Origin: Acanthopleura granulata
Lineage: Eukaryota > Mollusca > Polyplacophora > Chitonida > Chitonidae
Direction of reading: 5' to 3'
Length of the DNA stretch: 64,000 nt
Assembly (NCBI GenBank): GCA_016165875.1
Contig: JABBOT010000008.1
Span: 3,648,794 to 3,712,793, forward strand
Shown: positions 35,180 through 50,071 of the stretch, piece by piece
How the letters are laid out: each line of letters opens with the position of its first letter
Numbering within the stretch: position 1 is the stretch's first letter
Notes under the pieces: generated by a model
Told to the model about the DNA's origin: nothing
Database searches by the model: none
What the model saw: only the letters and a program-made list of their open reading frames with translations
Position numbers and translations under genes: made by a program

Positions 35180-37370
35180 GACCAGTGCCAGTCCATAGAT
35201 GCCAAGGTAAGATTACACCTGGCTGAACTAATGACAGTATGATAAGTCACACTCTGGGAGGTATGCTCCTCAGTACTTAAGGCAGGTGAAAAGTGCAAAA
35301 TTATTGTGATCATTTCGCCCATAAATGCACCAATATAAGCGGGTGATTTAGAGCCAGGACTTTTAGTACAAAATGATAATAAATCTTTTATTTCTTTGAA
35401 TGTCTCTCAAAAAGACAGGGTGAGGCTTTCTAAGAGTGTACAGTGGTGTGATTTCCCATGTATAGGAGCTAGGCAGCTAATGCAGTGTACATATATATTA
35501 TTATGGGTGTGTCCTTTCCATTTTAAACTTTATAACATGGCCCATTAATCAAAATTCACTGACATAAATACACTATAATGATAAAAGTGTTTCTCTTGCT
35601 TATCACTCAATTCAAATTCACTCATCTGAATGCATCTATCTTGATAGAACGTGAGAGGTAAATTGTAAGACACTAAAATTAACGCCTCACACCAAAATAA
35701 ACTGCTGTGCAGATTCTCAACTAGACTTTCAGGTGAAAATGCCCAGAAGAGCCTGGGGGAGCGCAAGTTCAGCCATCTCGGGGGCATTGTCCACGCAGAT
35801 TTATATAGGTCAGGGCAAATGCCCCACACCTGCAGTAAATAAGTGATGCCACATTTAACATGTCACAAAACAGTTACACCTCATAATCCATTCAATTGCC
35901 CTACTTATTTAGTCGCTGTCTACCTGAGCACAGGTGAAGTGCCGTTGCGGGGTAATAAATCAGTCTGAGTTACCAGGTCAACTAGGTGAGAAAGTCTCAG
36001 GGGAGAGTGGCACTCGGAGACTTTGTGGTGCTCTTGTGTGCCTGTACTGTGACAAGTTGCAGGCCAGTTTCTAAGTCTGGGGTTTTTATTCAATCAGCCG
36101 TCCTATCACAGACAAAATCTCCTGGTGAACAACGATGATAGTTAAACTCTGCCAGCCAAGATCTCAACAACACATGTCTATCATTATAAATGGGGCACTA
36201 CAGGTCTCAGGCTCTGTCCTGTATTCAGTGTTCACAATACACTAGGTGGGACCTTTGTACATGCTGGTACATGTATAATAAGTCAAAACAAACTAAACAA
36301 CAATAAACAAAACTGTTTGTTAAATAAATCAACTGTTGGCTTATGTTTATTAAACTGTAGTTTATTTGATCATCTAGCTGTTGATGATTACAAAGTTTCA
36401 AATGTTGACTCTTAGATTCCTGGGCAATTAACAATTGCCTATATTTTACTTAACACTGCCCACAAACTAGCTTAAGCATATGTCCATTTCTAATGCTAAA
36501 GCAAAAAGCTGAATACAACAGACCTATCCTCATGCAGACTGCTCCCAAAAGCTTGCGTGAGAGTTATCTGAAGTACTCCGCATATACTCCCTGGCTTCCC
36601 AGGTCCAGGCCTATTCACACTGAGCCACCTAAGTTACATGTACGTACATGGCATTACGAGATTAAGATGCATTAGCTTTATTGTCATGCCCAGTTTTCAT
36701 TACAAGGATGTATCTAGGTAGTGACACGAAATAAGGAAGCTCATGGGATAATACGTATGGGTTGAAGGTAAATAGCAGCAGTAAGTGGCTTCTTGGTACT
36801 TGAAACCGATTGAAGCCACATTTCTCACACATATATATCAAAGTTAAAATCCTCCCGGATCAAAGTGACACCTTTCTCCAGGAGCCTTTAATCCTGGACA
36901 CAGAAAGTTTATTGTTACCTGTGTCACTTCAGAGGGCTATTCATAGGTCATCTGTGTATAACTTAGCAACACAGACGCACACACACAAGTGCAGAAATAA
37001 CGGCTACTGATTCCACCTCACAAAAAGTGGCTCAAGCCCTGCGGGTAATGACTCAAGGGTGAGACATGCCACTACCTCACACCAGTACACCGACACCTTG
37101 ACCCACCGATCACCGCTGTCAGGGCGCCTTCAGCATTAGATTATCACACTCTACAATATTTGCATAGCATGACTTATTGAATGCAATCTCATATCCCGCT
37201 ATTATACACAGCGTGCAGGGTACACCACTATACACTTACATGTGACAGGCTCAGAAACAATCACTTCAGGGGTTTTGTACAAGGCAGGCAAACAAGGCCT
37301 GAGGTCCACCCAGACAGGGGACACACATAAACCCTACACATTTAAAATGTTTAACTGAAATAAAACTTAC

Positions 37371-37448
37371 CCCCTGGAGAGTGCCAACTATTTGATAGGG
37401 TCTATAGCTCTCTCCCCAGCTGAAGTTTAACCTGATTATGTATTGCAT
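37371..37448 (-). CDS. Candidate alternative first exon of TRIM2/3
   Basis: ATG at 37448 opens 26 codons (beginning MQYIIRLNFSWGESYRPY) that run into GGG|GTAAGTTTT in phase 0. Splicing to 28827 would keep the TRIM frame. The supporting signal is a donor, an ATG and the absence of stops; no homology is recognised. Confidence 0.3.
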
Positions 37449-38487
37449 GGGCACAGAATTTCAAACCCTGTAAAAGCTACTCCAGCCAGCCAAACTATAC
37501 AGCCACTAGTCTGACATGACAAGGACATGTGCTCCAGCTCTTAATTCCTGAACCTAAAGATAACATGGGGTATGGTCTGGGGTAAAATTGACAAGTTTAT
37601 CAGTCCTCACTAGATATCTGGTAACCAAATGGTTTCTAGGGCACAGTATCATCAAACTCCATTAACATGCTCGATTGTAAGTTCTGTTGACATGTAGAAC
37701 TTTACAATTAGGTTAACTGCCATTAGAGGGAAATCCTCACTAACAAAGATTAATTAATCAATAAACATTGTACAGGTGATAATATCTAGAAAAAAATGTT
37801 AATTAGATCAACCATGCACTAGAGTACATGTGCTTAAGAAAAGGTTAGCTTTTGAGGCAAGAAAACAAAAGATTAAGAAACAAAAGAAGTTTTCGCATAC
37901 AAGAATCAACAATCATAATTTTAAACCAAAATAAATAATTCGTGAATTAAACCATTGAGATTACACACTCAAAAGAATTTTTTTCAAATCTTTAACTGAC
38001 CTAGCTGACTCTTTTGGGGGGAAATTGTCAGTCATAACTGAAGCACAACTGTGCATGTATCCAACATTATCACATGTGGCTTCAGTTTATATACCATAAA
38101 TCTTCAGCCTTTTCAACCACTGCACTTTTTTCATTGGAATTTTATGCATACAATTATTATGAAAATGATGCTAGAAATGATTTGTTTGTGTCATTAAAGT
38201 TGCAAGCTTCATAAAGCTGTGCAAATTATTTCTCTACGCCCCGTAGCTCTGTCAGAATGTTACAAAATATTGGTTGCAGAGGTGGTTGAAAAGGTAGAAG
38301 AATTAGGGCGACCTTCAATTCGTGCAACAGCTAATCTGCCACACAGAAAATTTTCGAAAGCAGGAAAAAAGGAAGACATTTCCTACGTGTACTTATCTTT
38401 GAGCATTTTCAAGGTTTTGCCATGAGTTTTCCTGGAAATCTGTCTTTTCAAGGTCAGGTAAATGAAACATTGTTGGGCTTCTGAATC

Positions 38488-38853
38488 ATTTTTAGAGCAA
38501 CTGGTATACAATTTTAGAGCAACTGGTATACAATTTTAGAGCAACTGGTACAATTTTAGAGCAATTGGTATACAATTTTAGAGCAACTGGTACAATTTTA
38601 GAGCAATTGGTATACAATTTTAGAGCAACTGGTACAATTTTAGAGCAACTGGTATACAATTTTAGAGCAACTGGTACAATTTTAGAGCAACTGGTATACA
38701 ATTTTAGAGCAACTGGTACAATTTTAGAGCAATTGGTATACAATTTTAGAGCAACTGGTACAATTTTAGAGTAACTGGTACAATTTTAGAGCAACTGGTA
38801 CAATTTTAGAGCAATTGGTATACAATTTTAGAGCAATTGGCATACAATTTTCA
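38488..38853. repeat. Minisatellite of 22- and 20-bp units (about 17 copies)
   Basis: Units TACAATTTTAGAGCAACTGG with or without an extra TA, largely alternating so that the higher-order period is 42 bp. Because 42 is divisible by three, a frame on each strand stays open through much of the array (14-residue period); these frames are not genes. Confidence 0.95.
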
Positions 38854-41800
38854 GCCATGAATTCAAAAGAATGTTCATGCTCCATTAAACCTGCTGCATA
38901 CAGGACTGTACATTCAAACAAGAACTGAAATGCCTTAGAGGTTTGTTTACTTCATGCTATCAAATTACAATTGTAGGCCTACAGTGTGACAGTTATACAA
39001 TAAAACGTTATCATTGATCACTTGTCTTTGCCATTCTGGTCAGGACTTCATTTCATTCAGGTAATCAAGGAGAAAATTTTCATTCAAAATGTACAACATA
39101 AACATGACATTGTTTATTCAAAATGTACCGGATCACTGAAGCAACCCGTGTAGTTCTGGGCAAGATTGTTTAGATACAAGGTGACATATCGTGTTTCACC
39201 TAGAGATCAGCTTTATTCACATGACACAAGTTTGTATGATTCTGAATGGCACATCCAGCTTATAGGACATTGTATGTCTTAAAATTTGCATGGTTTGATT
39301 AATTTCTTATCAGGAAAACATAAGTGTCAAACTGAAATCAAAATTATCATTTAAAGGTCTTTGTGTGCTTCTGGGAGTGCATTTTGACATGCCAAACTGC
39401 AGGTAGTAATTACTCATTTGATTGGTGTCTGCGATCATTAGGACAAGCGGGGAGAAACTGCATGCATAATACATGCCGCGCGTCAATACAGAATTCGTAC
39501 TTAACCCGTCACACTCTTGCGCCTGTACTGAATCATCAGCCAGGCATGTTCATGCAAATGCAATCAATTCTGACTAATCAATTATAATTAACAACAGTTT
39601 TACACACTGCCGCCATGAGGAAACTGTTAATGATCACACTGGCCAACTGACTGATAGTAACACATGGGTTTATTGCGTAGCCGCATCTCTACATGGTTGA
39701 CCGAGCCAGAACATGTGGATGTGTACACTCGCCTGTTCCAGAGTTACATGTGATATCACACTGGACATGCACTGCTGATCGCAAACTCCACCTACCAGCC
39801 AGACCACAACCTGGTCAATATCTGTGTTTATTATGTAAATGAGCTAAGATCTGCCATCGGATGAGTTCATGAGTCAGAGGTCCCCCTGTCAGCTCTCTGT
39901 TCTGTATTGATCTGTATATTGGGATAAAGCTGTATTGTACAGAGGTAAGGCTTAGACAGGCTATACATGCTAGTCATATCCAGGTAAGCACCTGTATACC
40001 TGGCCCCAGACTCACCAGAGGTGAGGGACACAAAGGTGCAATACCAAACTGCCACACCTAAGAAACCAAAAGGCCTGATTTATATCGTGCAAGAATAATC
40101 AGACCTGGACCAAATGTACTACGTGTACTAGCTTGTCCAGATTTCACTACTTGCTTGTCAGGTTATATAAATTTCTGGTGTATATGTGGTCAACGCAATG
40201 CATCAACAAGAACAAAATAAAGATTTCCATAAACTCCCAAAATAACCCAAGAGTAGGAAAACTGGACATATCATCACCCAATCGAAACTGTCTTAGCCAA
40301 AGAGATGCCAAAGACATAACACCAAAGAGAACATTCATGCTGATCGCATGTTAAAAACCTTCAGAGAAAACAATGGAACACTACGTGGAATTTTAACTTA
40401 AGGACCAAATTATTTTGTAATGATTCAAAATCTTTAATATTTATAGAAATTAAGCAGCCACATCAAATACATATTAAAATCTGATAAATGATTACGAAAT
40501 GGACCTATCGTTATCAATATTTTAATACTGCATGTATTGAATGATTCTGATTTCAAAGTCCATTGTCAATATTTGTTCCTTTATGTTATTACAATGCACA
40601 CTTATGTTTTATATATTTGAATCACATATGTAAGGTACCTAACATTCAAATCTGAAAGAGCGGGCATGGAATTTAGAAAAAATCCTGTACTAAATCAAGA
40701 ATTTAATATCAAGACGCACTATGTTTTAATACACATTAATGTTCCACTTAATGTAATAGTATTTGGCAATGTATATATTGTCTTTTCATCACCTAATAAT
40801 GCAACATAATAGTTTGAAGGGTTATTAATAACCTTGCTGTAATGTAGATATCGGTAGAGTAATTGTCAGTACTACATCAACTCATTCACAAAGTAACACA
40901 GAGGTATATCTATACATAAATGCCTGTGCATGAGGACTGACAGTCCAAGATCCGCAGCTGTAATTTCCATTATACATACTGGTATTGCACCTATGCATTA
41001 CACTTTGATCATCATTTTGACCTTCACCATATAATCAATCAAGGTCAAATTCTTGAAACAGCTGCAACACTGGAAATACATTTCACAAATCAATTAAATA
41101 CAATGAACCAATAACGCATATTATATATCAAACACTCCTGTCACATCGTGGTACAGGGCCTATCCTTACAAAACATCGCAGGTTGTACAATATGGAATTT
41201 GGTACAATAACAATGCCCTTTTGATTTAATGCTAAGCACCTGATGTGTAAACCCACGTGCAAATTAGTGGCTCTTCAGCTGTACATTATTAATCTCTAAT
41301 AACGATAATTTGTGTACTGTTCAACATGCTGAAGTATGTGATAACCTATGGTTAAGTTAGGATTAAGGATAGGTACATGGATTTTCTCAATAAGCTTTAG
41401 GAGCTTAAGTGCTAAATGCATACATGTTGTACCTACATATTCTGTACAGGTCAGACACCAGAGGTATGGAGGTTACAATTATTACATGTAACTCTGGGGT
41501 GCATGGCAATGACCACATATGTAACCTAATCATGCATGGACTCCTTCATCCACAAGTGTAAACCCTGGTGTATGTTATAAGAACAGACAAGACTTGAACA
41601 TGCACATCAACACCATTTAACATACAGTCATGTGCATGCATGACTGATAACTTGGAACACTGCCTTGGCTTAATTACATATGTTTATACATACAGATTTA
41701 AGTACACTGGTTGCTGAATATGCTTGGGCTATCTCAATTGCTAAATCTTAACTATATACACATGTAAATACATTTCCTGCTAAATACTGATGCTCATAAG

Positions 41801-42075
41801 TAAAACTCGTTAAAATCTTAAATTATATATATACATGTATACACCTACAGTCTATATTGCTGGTCTATATTTCTAACACATATGCTTCAACTCCCTGTTA
41901 ATAGGTTTCACCTTGGTCGTTACACAAGCAAACACCTCCCTGACAGATGGTCCTGGTGCCATGATACATCCATACTCTCTCTATATATATATATACATAC
42001 ACTCCAACACAAAGGCTGACATATACCGCAAACTTAGCGGTAACAACTGTACATGATTGCCATACAAGTGCTCAC

Positions 42076-42110
42076 CTCGCCATGCTGTTTGCCGGTCTCA
42101 CAACCTCCAT
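42076..42110 (-). CDS. Candidate first exon (GC-richer promoter-like region), phase 2
   Basis: ATG at 42110 in a good context (ACCAAGATGG) reads MEVVRPANSMA, then the donor GCGAG|GTGAGC. The 200 bp upstream on this strand (42111-42310) are richer in GC than the flanks, as expected near a transcription start. The phase (two bases left over) does not fit the TRIM main exon directly, so this ATG would act as an upstream ORF, or the exon joins another exon. Confidence 0.3.
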
Positions 42111-43130
42111 CTTGGTTACAAACGTGGGATATTCCTGTCCGTCAGTTATAGCTGGTTGTACTAATCACTCTCTGCCCGACTCATGACTATAAGCATACCA
42201 GCCCGGCACTAGACGCTCAGGGTTATGAATGAAGGCAGCTGAGGGCGGGCTCCAGGATAGGAGGGTTTCCACGGTAACAGGACTGATCAGCTATTGATCT
42301 GGCTTTGCATTCCCTATTCTTGTTGGCAGACAGAGCAGATATCTCTTAATCCTCAATATTCTATTGCTGAGCTCAGACAAATATTTCGCCGCAGTACACC
42401 ACTTCTGACTGTATATCCATGACCATCAACATCTGCGCAAGTGCCAGCATATTTAGTACCAGCTCTTGCCAGCTGACAGTTGTCTAGATACATATAGCAC
42501 TGTATGTCAGCGAAGCTGTCGCAAACTAAGTCCCACTCAGTGTGGTAATTTCACAGCATATCTACAGCATACATCAGCTACATGTAGGCACTGCAGTCTC
42601 ATTGTATGATCCTCAACACAGACTTTCCAGTCTGGAAGGCTAATGTTTTTAGCAGCTAATTTCTTTGGCACTCGGATGGCAAAGTGACTGGATTCCACTG
42701 CTCCAACATGCCCTACGTACTAAGCCCAAGCCTTGCTGCTGAACTATTGCGTAATAGTCACACAAATGCTAAGCAGATACATCCAAACACCGAATATATA
42801 TCGTCTCCATTAATTTCCACTTCGCTGGATTTCACACTGCAGATGTCATCTGGTAGCTGATGTGTATATGTTATATACATATTGATATTGCATATATATA
42901 AATATAACAACAACATATGATGATCCTGGACGCAGAGCTGTTACTGAGTCACGCCAGGGAACGAGATCTCCTGAACAAACGTGCACCATCTGTGCACCGT
43001 GCTCTGCCCGGTGACCAACACAACTGGAAACGTGATGTCAAAATATCACAGCAGTTCAACCAGATACATGCATCGTAATACACCTCAGATGTCTATACAC
43101 TTTGTGGTCTCTCAGATGTCTATACACTTT

Positions 43131-43425
43131 ATGGTCTATCCAAGTCACTTATGGCCTTTTTCTCCCAAATATTATGGTCTATCCAAGTCAGTTATGGCCT
43201 TTTTCTCCCAAATATTATGGTCTATCCAAGTCAGTTATGGCCTTTTTCTCCCAAATATTATGGTCTATCCAAGTCAGTTATGGCCTTTTTCTCCCAAACA
43301 TTATGGTCTATCCAAGTCACTTATGGCCTTTTTCTCCCAAACATTATGGTCTATCCAAGTCAGTTATGGCCTTTTTCTCCCAAATATTATGGTCTATCCA
43401 AGTCAGTTATGGCCTTTTTTCTCTT
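43131..43425. repeat. 43-bp tandem repeat, seven copies
   Basis: Copies begin at 43131, 43174, 43217, 43260, 43303, 43346 and 43389 with ATGGTCTATCCAAGTCA and are nearly identical (ATT versus CATT and CAGTT versus CACTT variants). Preceded by two copies of a 25-bp word, CTCAGATGTCTATACACTTT. Open frames in all three + frames are a by-product. Confidence 0.95.
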
Positions 43426-44361
43426 TAGTATGGGTAGGTACTAAAATGCCATGTCCTTTGCCATATCTCGCAGCTACATCAAAGCTTAATCCACTCATAA
43501 CTTCCTGGCTCTGTGACTTAACTCCATGTGTCGAATACAACTAAAATAATACATGACTGGCTATAAGCATCAATCTAAGCTGTTCAACTGTATCTTTCAA
43601 CGCAAAGTTCTTCCTTCAAATTCTGTACCATGTCAAAGTCCAAAAAAAAAGCAATGCACAGAAATTTCTTCACCACTTGAAGCATGCTATATAAGCTGAA
43701 TGTCAAATCTGAAGGAAGCCCATAAAAACAGGTAAATGGACCTTGCACTACATCATTCCAGCATAAACCCACACAGCACTGAATCGGGACACAGAACTGG
43801 ACCCAACCACAGTACAGCTGGTACATGAGCCCACTGTTGAGGAAACACACTCCCATGATCCACGTGGACTCGCCAGCTGTTCGATTCTCATGCAGTCACC
43901 CCACAGAAAAAACACCAACTGGCACAACGTGTTATTTCTGGTTTCCTCTTCCAGGACTTAAAATAAACCTATGTCCTCATTCCTTCATGCTATAGTACTA
44001 TACTGTGTGACTTCAGACCACAACTCCTACATGTTATATGGGACTTTGCGACTTCACACCACAACATCTATTCTTGCCTAACAGCACTACGCATGTGAGG
44101 ATCGAAGTCATCAGTCCATGGTACGGTAAGTCTCCCAGTTTAACCAGTAGCCTGCATTGCCTGGACAGGACCTAGCCACAAATATGTATAGTTTAACCAT
44201 GGACAGTTTACCTGTGACCACAGGAATCAGGAGCTTTGTGTGGATGCTATAAAACCTACTATTATTATGAGCAAACCACTAAAAAGATGTGGTAAACAAT
44301 AAATTAAAGAACATTTTTTTTTGTCTCAAAGACACTGAGTTATAATTATTAAAGCCATACA

Positions 44362-44683
44362 ATTCACAGTATGGTTTATACATGACATCAGGAGCAGTGA
44401 TTCACAGTATGGTTGTTAATACATGACATCATGAGCAGTGATTCACAGTATGGTTGCTAATACATGACATCATGAGCAGTGATTCACAGTATGGTTGTTA
44501 ATACATGACATCATGAGCAGTGATTCACATTATGGTTGTTAATACATGACACCATGAGCAGTGATTCACAGTATGATTGTTAATACATGACATCATGAGC
44601 AGTGATTCACAGTATGGTTGTTACATGACATCATGAGCAATGATTCACAGTATGGTTATTAATACATGACATCATGAGCATCA
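44362..44683. repeat. 41-bp tandem repeat, eight copies
   Basis: Units start ATTCACAGTATGGTTGTTAA and continue ACATGACATCATGAGCAGTG, with a few 38-bp deletions. Confidence 0.95.
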
Positions 44684-46430
44684 GAGTAGTAATCCATAAA
44701 TCACACTGCTATTTCCACTTACACTATTTATTTTTACATAACAGATAAAATGAACATCAACTTAAGAATTTATTGCCATTTCATTGATTTAAAAGCTGGA
44801 ATTCTGATATTAACACGTGTAAATTGATAGTACGTGAAATTGTTCCATTTTTATCTCTACTAATTCATTCATTCATTAATTCCAAAATTTTACCTCTAAT
44901 TAAGTTATAAAGTAAATTGGTTCATAGATCTACTATATATGTTTATATATATAAATTATTACCCATTTACAATAGGAATGTTTAGTGCAACTGAATATAA
45001 AGACAAATACTTGTATGGTGACTGCAACTGGATTTGGGTAATTCACTTTGCTCAACAACAGAAAACTCGTTATTCTTGCAAAACTCAAATTTCTGATGCA
45101 AGTGTAAAAATACAGACGTGTGCATTGCCCTAGTAACTTAAACAGATACATATGAGAAAGATTTCATTGCTATTGAATGAGCATTCTCTATATAACCCAT
45201 GTGGCCTCAGGTACCTCCTCTACAATAACAAGAGTGTGTGTTTATAAAGAAATCTTAAGTGTGGGAATATGGGAGAATACTGCGTCCCTGTTAATCTGAT
45301 GTCACTCAAGGTGAAATTCGCCACGAGGAGATGTTATTGATTTCCTTCAGGATTCCATACCATGTGAACTCCCTCTCCTGCAGTGCCCTATTTATCCTCA
45401 AGAAGAATACCATACAGCTGAATGCAGGTTGTTTAATACCAGCATATATTAACTTACATGTTCTCTGTTTTCTTGACAAAGTCAAAAAGTGTTAAAAATT
45501 AAACCATGAAGTTATCTGTGAATCTTTTCTGAACTAGACAAGTTTAATTATAAATTTTCCACTAGTTTTTCCCCCCTAATTACATCTGTTACCTGAGGTG
45601 CAGCTGTGAGCACCTGACTGCTTAATTAGGAGGCAGACAATACCTGTTGATATAGTGCTACACTCCCAGTCTTATAAATGTTGACAAAAGAGTTGTCTCA
45701 TTTCATTACTCATGCCTTGAGATTAACATGAAATCATGAGAAACACAAGTAAATTTATTCAACAAGGGCAATCAACAATTTTGCACAATCTCAGGAATTT
45801 ACACATTCTTTTCTTATGTAGGAATTTAATTACAACCTGATGGAGCAAATACAATAACGAGCATTATGTAATGTAAAAGAATTTCTGGTATGAAATACAT
45901 AAATCAGATACACATTCCAGTGTAAAAATCTACATGTTTGCAAAATAATCCGTTTATATTCAATATACAAAAAACAATACACCAAAGAAATATATGAAGA
46001 TGATCAAAATAGTGTAAATCCAGAGTAACAAAAACTTTAATCACAACTTAACTTAAAAGTACCAATGACATAATTGTTAGAATTCCGAGAGAACATTATT
46101 TCATGTAAATTACCAGAATTCACATACACAGTGTTTGTCTTAATACGGCTCCATGTAATGGGTTTATTTTGGTCATGAAATGCGACTTTGGTTATACTCT
46201 CTAAGCCAGTGACAGCTATCCTATTAGGCCTTATAAGCCCTTATAACTTATGACATCATGAGTTGTATGGTTAGATTAACAGCATAAAATAACTTGCATT
46301 TGTAGACTGAATGTTGACAATTAAGTAAGGGTGTTCAATTTATAATATATCAAACAAAAATCACAAATGTTTTCTATGTCATGTGTGTGGCTCTTTAAAA
46401 TCCACATATCTATAAATCAACCACAATATG

Positions 46431-46628
46431 CTACAGTCACAGCACTAATAATCCTTGTCTATGCTCCAGTCACAGCACTAATAATCCTTGTCTATGCTAC
46501 AGTCACAGAACTAATAATCCTTGTCAATGCTACAGTCACAGCACTAATAATCCTTGTCAATGCTACAGTCACAGCACTAATAATCCTTGTCTATGCTACA
46601 GTCACAGCACTAATAATCCTTGTCTACG
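46431..46628. repeat. 33-bp tandem repeat, six copies
   Basis: Units start CTACAGTCACAGCACTAATA; copies at 46431, 46464, 46497, 46530, 46563 and 46596. The 99-codon + frame through it is an 11-residue repeat (ATVTALIILVY) produced by the array. Confidence 0.95.
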
Positions 46629-46799
46629 TACAACATCTTGATGTCTCTATTTATTTACTTGGATAATTTACATCCACAATATTTACATGTATTCATGTAT
46701 GTACATGTGCAGGCTACCCGCTTTGTCTGAAGGTTTAATACCCTATGATTAGTTGATTGCAAAACCTTACCGATGCTAGCTAAACACAATAATACTACA

Positions 46800-46852
46800 C
46801 ACTACAGCCTACAGGTAAGTCATTCTACAGCCTACAGGTAGGTCATGCTACG
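46800..46852. repeat. Two-copy 25-bp repeat
   Basis: ACAGCCTACAGGTAAGTCAT and ACAGCCTACAGGTAGGTCAT in tandem. Confidence 0.75.
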
Positions 46853-49800
46853 TTCAGTTGTAATAATAGGTCAATTAATCAAGCGATAATGTCTATAAAA
46901 CAAGTTAAGTACACAAAACACCAAAGCAAAATTTACCCCTCTAAAATGTAATTATATGCTGTTATATTTTTGGGCATTTGATGCCTATATATATCTGTGT
47001 ACTTGTTACAGATAAACAAGGGTATTAAAGTCAAGATGAATTTGCTACGTGTCAGAAAAAAACTGACACTGCACTTTCGAGGATGACACTGGACTAGGTA
47101 TAAACTTGGTTTTTCTTTGGTTTTTGGGTGTTTTTTATATTCATTTTTGTTTAAAAAAATTGAATGACAAGACAATGAAAAGCTCTGAATAATGAGATAT
47201 GCAACAGTTGAGTGGGTACAGATAACATTATACACCTGACTGACACTGGTGATAAATCCAGGTAGTAATTTCTCCCTAGAAAATTAGCCACAAGGTCAGG
47301 TAACCACTAACCTCTGACCCCTCAGCTCTTCATGCACTTGTGGTCATACCACAGGATTTCTAGATGCTTAAGCAATGTTTTTCCTCTTCTGATTTAATGC
47401 CCTACTTATACATACCACACACATAATTAATTGGGTCCAGGTTCAAAAGGGCCTTTGTTCTTGTGGGGGAAAAAACAATTAAATAAATGTCATTTCATAC
47501 ATAGTACAATGAATGTCCAATTAGGGTCAGCAAATTGTTGGTCTGTACAAGGTAGTGGCTTCAGAGGAGAAATTGACCTTAATGCACATACTGGTACATT
47601 AAATGTCATTTTGCTAATGGCTCGTTAGTCTCAGATGGTTAATGTATTAATTGATCAACAACAGAAAAGTAATTCTACCACACCATTTAGACTACAGTGT
47701 CTGTATTATATGAATCTACATTTACATATACTTTAAATACTTGATAAGACAAAACTTGGTTAATCCGTTCATACTGAGGGGGCATTTCCATGTAGCTGGT
47801 TTGTTCAAATGCTGATATGTATAATATATAGTGCTGTCTCACTAAAACACCCTGTTGAAGATACCAGACATCAGATCCTCCACAAAGGCAAAATATCATA
47901 CTGACACCAGGCCAACCAACAGGGCTACCATGTTAGCCACAGCTTCAACTGTCTCAGTGTACATACAATTGTGCCCACTTCAATAAATACACCTATTGTA
48001 GCACACTATAATATACAGCTTAACCTACTATGGTAACCATAGCATCAAGTGCCTATTTATTTCTCGTAAAGTACGTTTTTTCATCTTCTTTTTTTCACAA
48101 GCAGTGACTGATTTCTCTAACACCACACTTTTTTGTATCACTAGCCACTATCATATAAATGTTTCTGGCATAAATGACCAATTGACTGACTGACAAGTGG
48201 AAGTAGTTTGTTAAATCCCCCAGTCAATCAAATCCCATAAAGACCCGATCAATCTTGTCTTATTCTTACAGGTATGGTGACTAGGGTATTAAACTCTACT
48301 CAGACACCTGACAAAATACCACTTGACAAATGTTCACCAGACGACCATGGGCTTCCACCCCCCAGTAGGGAACAGTTAGACTTTGGACAGTACACCTGTC
48401 TCTATACCTATGTACCTACAGCCTGACAGCGCACCAGACATGATGATCTCCCACGACTTGAACATATCTGATTACATAAAAAAGGTAAAATCCACATATA
48501 GGTAAATCCACAAGTGTTGCCAGTGTACTCTACGCCTGTACAAATAACATACTTTCTGGTTACTTTCTGGTTAGATATGCATGTATTATAAAGCACATGT
48601 GATGTTGATCCTATTTTTCTTTAACATGTAACTAACATGTGTAAATCCATTAACTGAACCGTATATAAAACAATATCCTCTAGAGCATGACATATGATAT
48701 AAGACAAAGTTAATTACATGTAACAAAAAGAGTTGATTTCGATCGATGTACAAAGAATGAGCTAAATACTTTTGTTCTATTCTATCATTGTTCATTAGTG
48801 TAGAGTCAGACAATGAAATACCAGGTGAGAGACAATGTTAGGAATTCTTCGTGGTTTTACTGGTCTATAAATTAGAACAAATGACAGCGTGATGCAATTA
48901 GAAACATGTGTATTACAGGCCTAACACTACTGTAATCTTACAGTGTTCTCCTAATATATAAAAAATAAACAATTACAAAAAAATACTCTTTCACCAAATC
49001 ACATTGAAATCAAGACTCAAACTGGTATGAAAATAATACAAAGAGTCAATTGTTGTCATGAGCTCTTTGTTATCTATCAAAGGTGTACGTAGGTTATTAT
49101 CAGTAGGTCTGTGACAGTGACTGAATTGTGAGCTTCCAATATAAATAAATCAAATGTCAAATTCAATAGACTCTGATACATACAAAAGCATGAGGTAAAC
49201 AAAAAACAAACTTACATTTCTATATATCACCTAACTTTGTATCATATCATATAGGTATCTACACTGCACATAACACATATATACACGTCAGTACAAAAAG
49301 TAAATGCCTGACAGAAAAAAGTAACCACATTGTAGTCCAATTGCTTCCTCTCAGCGGAGCATCCAGGCGTTTAATTGATACATAAAAGTCCACTTTTCCC
49401 ATGAGCCTTTATGGCATTTTCTTCATAAACCAGCATCGTTGTGTTTCTTTTCACTACGTTTTCTAGTCAGACTCATTTTTTCTCAGAGCTCCTTTTTCCA
49501 AGTCCTCTTAGTGCCAATAAATTAGATGATGTGAATAAGTCTAAGGGCCTGGTCTGAGTTTCTGAGTCCCCCTAGTTTCAAGAGAGATGTCCCTGTCCTC
49601 TGAACCTTAACACTTCACCCATTTACCTGCCCCATTCTATCTGCCTTTGTGTAAAGCCTTTCTCAGGCCTCAGAAATAGATAGCCAATTGTTGTCACCAC
49701 ATAATCTTTATCAAACCTGAACAGAGTGACTACAACGGTCCCTTGTTGGAGAAATCCTTTGGGGAGGGAGAATATGTTTACCATAAGTGAAGATTAAAAA

Positions 49801-50071
49801 CTGGGTTAGAAGAATTTGAAAGGCTAATGTAAATAGAAGAACTCGAACAAGCACCTGTTCTGTAATGGCAGGTACAATAGCTTCATGAAGGACTGATCAG
49901 CAACAAAGGTCATCTTTGTCCTTCACAACAGAACATTTCAACACACACATGTGAATCAGCCAATGTAGCACCTACCACAGAACGTTTCATAAGCTAACGA
50001 TGGCTGAAAGTTTCATAAGCTAGCGATGGCTGCAAGTCCTTAACAACGAAACATTTCAGAACTACACTCAC

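Noticed and set aside
38488..38853. CRISPR array
   Set aside because: Repeats are directly adjacent without unique spacers, and the DNA is animal nuclear; it is a minisatellite.
39867..40055. Another possible - strand first exon ending CTG|GTGAGT near 40012
   Set aside because: No ATG precedes the donor in the open frame and the phase does not fit the TRIM acceptor.
46367..46666. 99-codon + frame with hydrophobic 11-residue repeats
   Set aside because: Produced entirely by the six-copy 33-bp tandem array.
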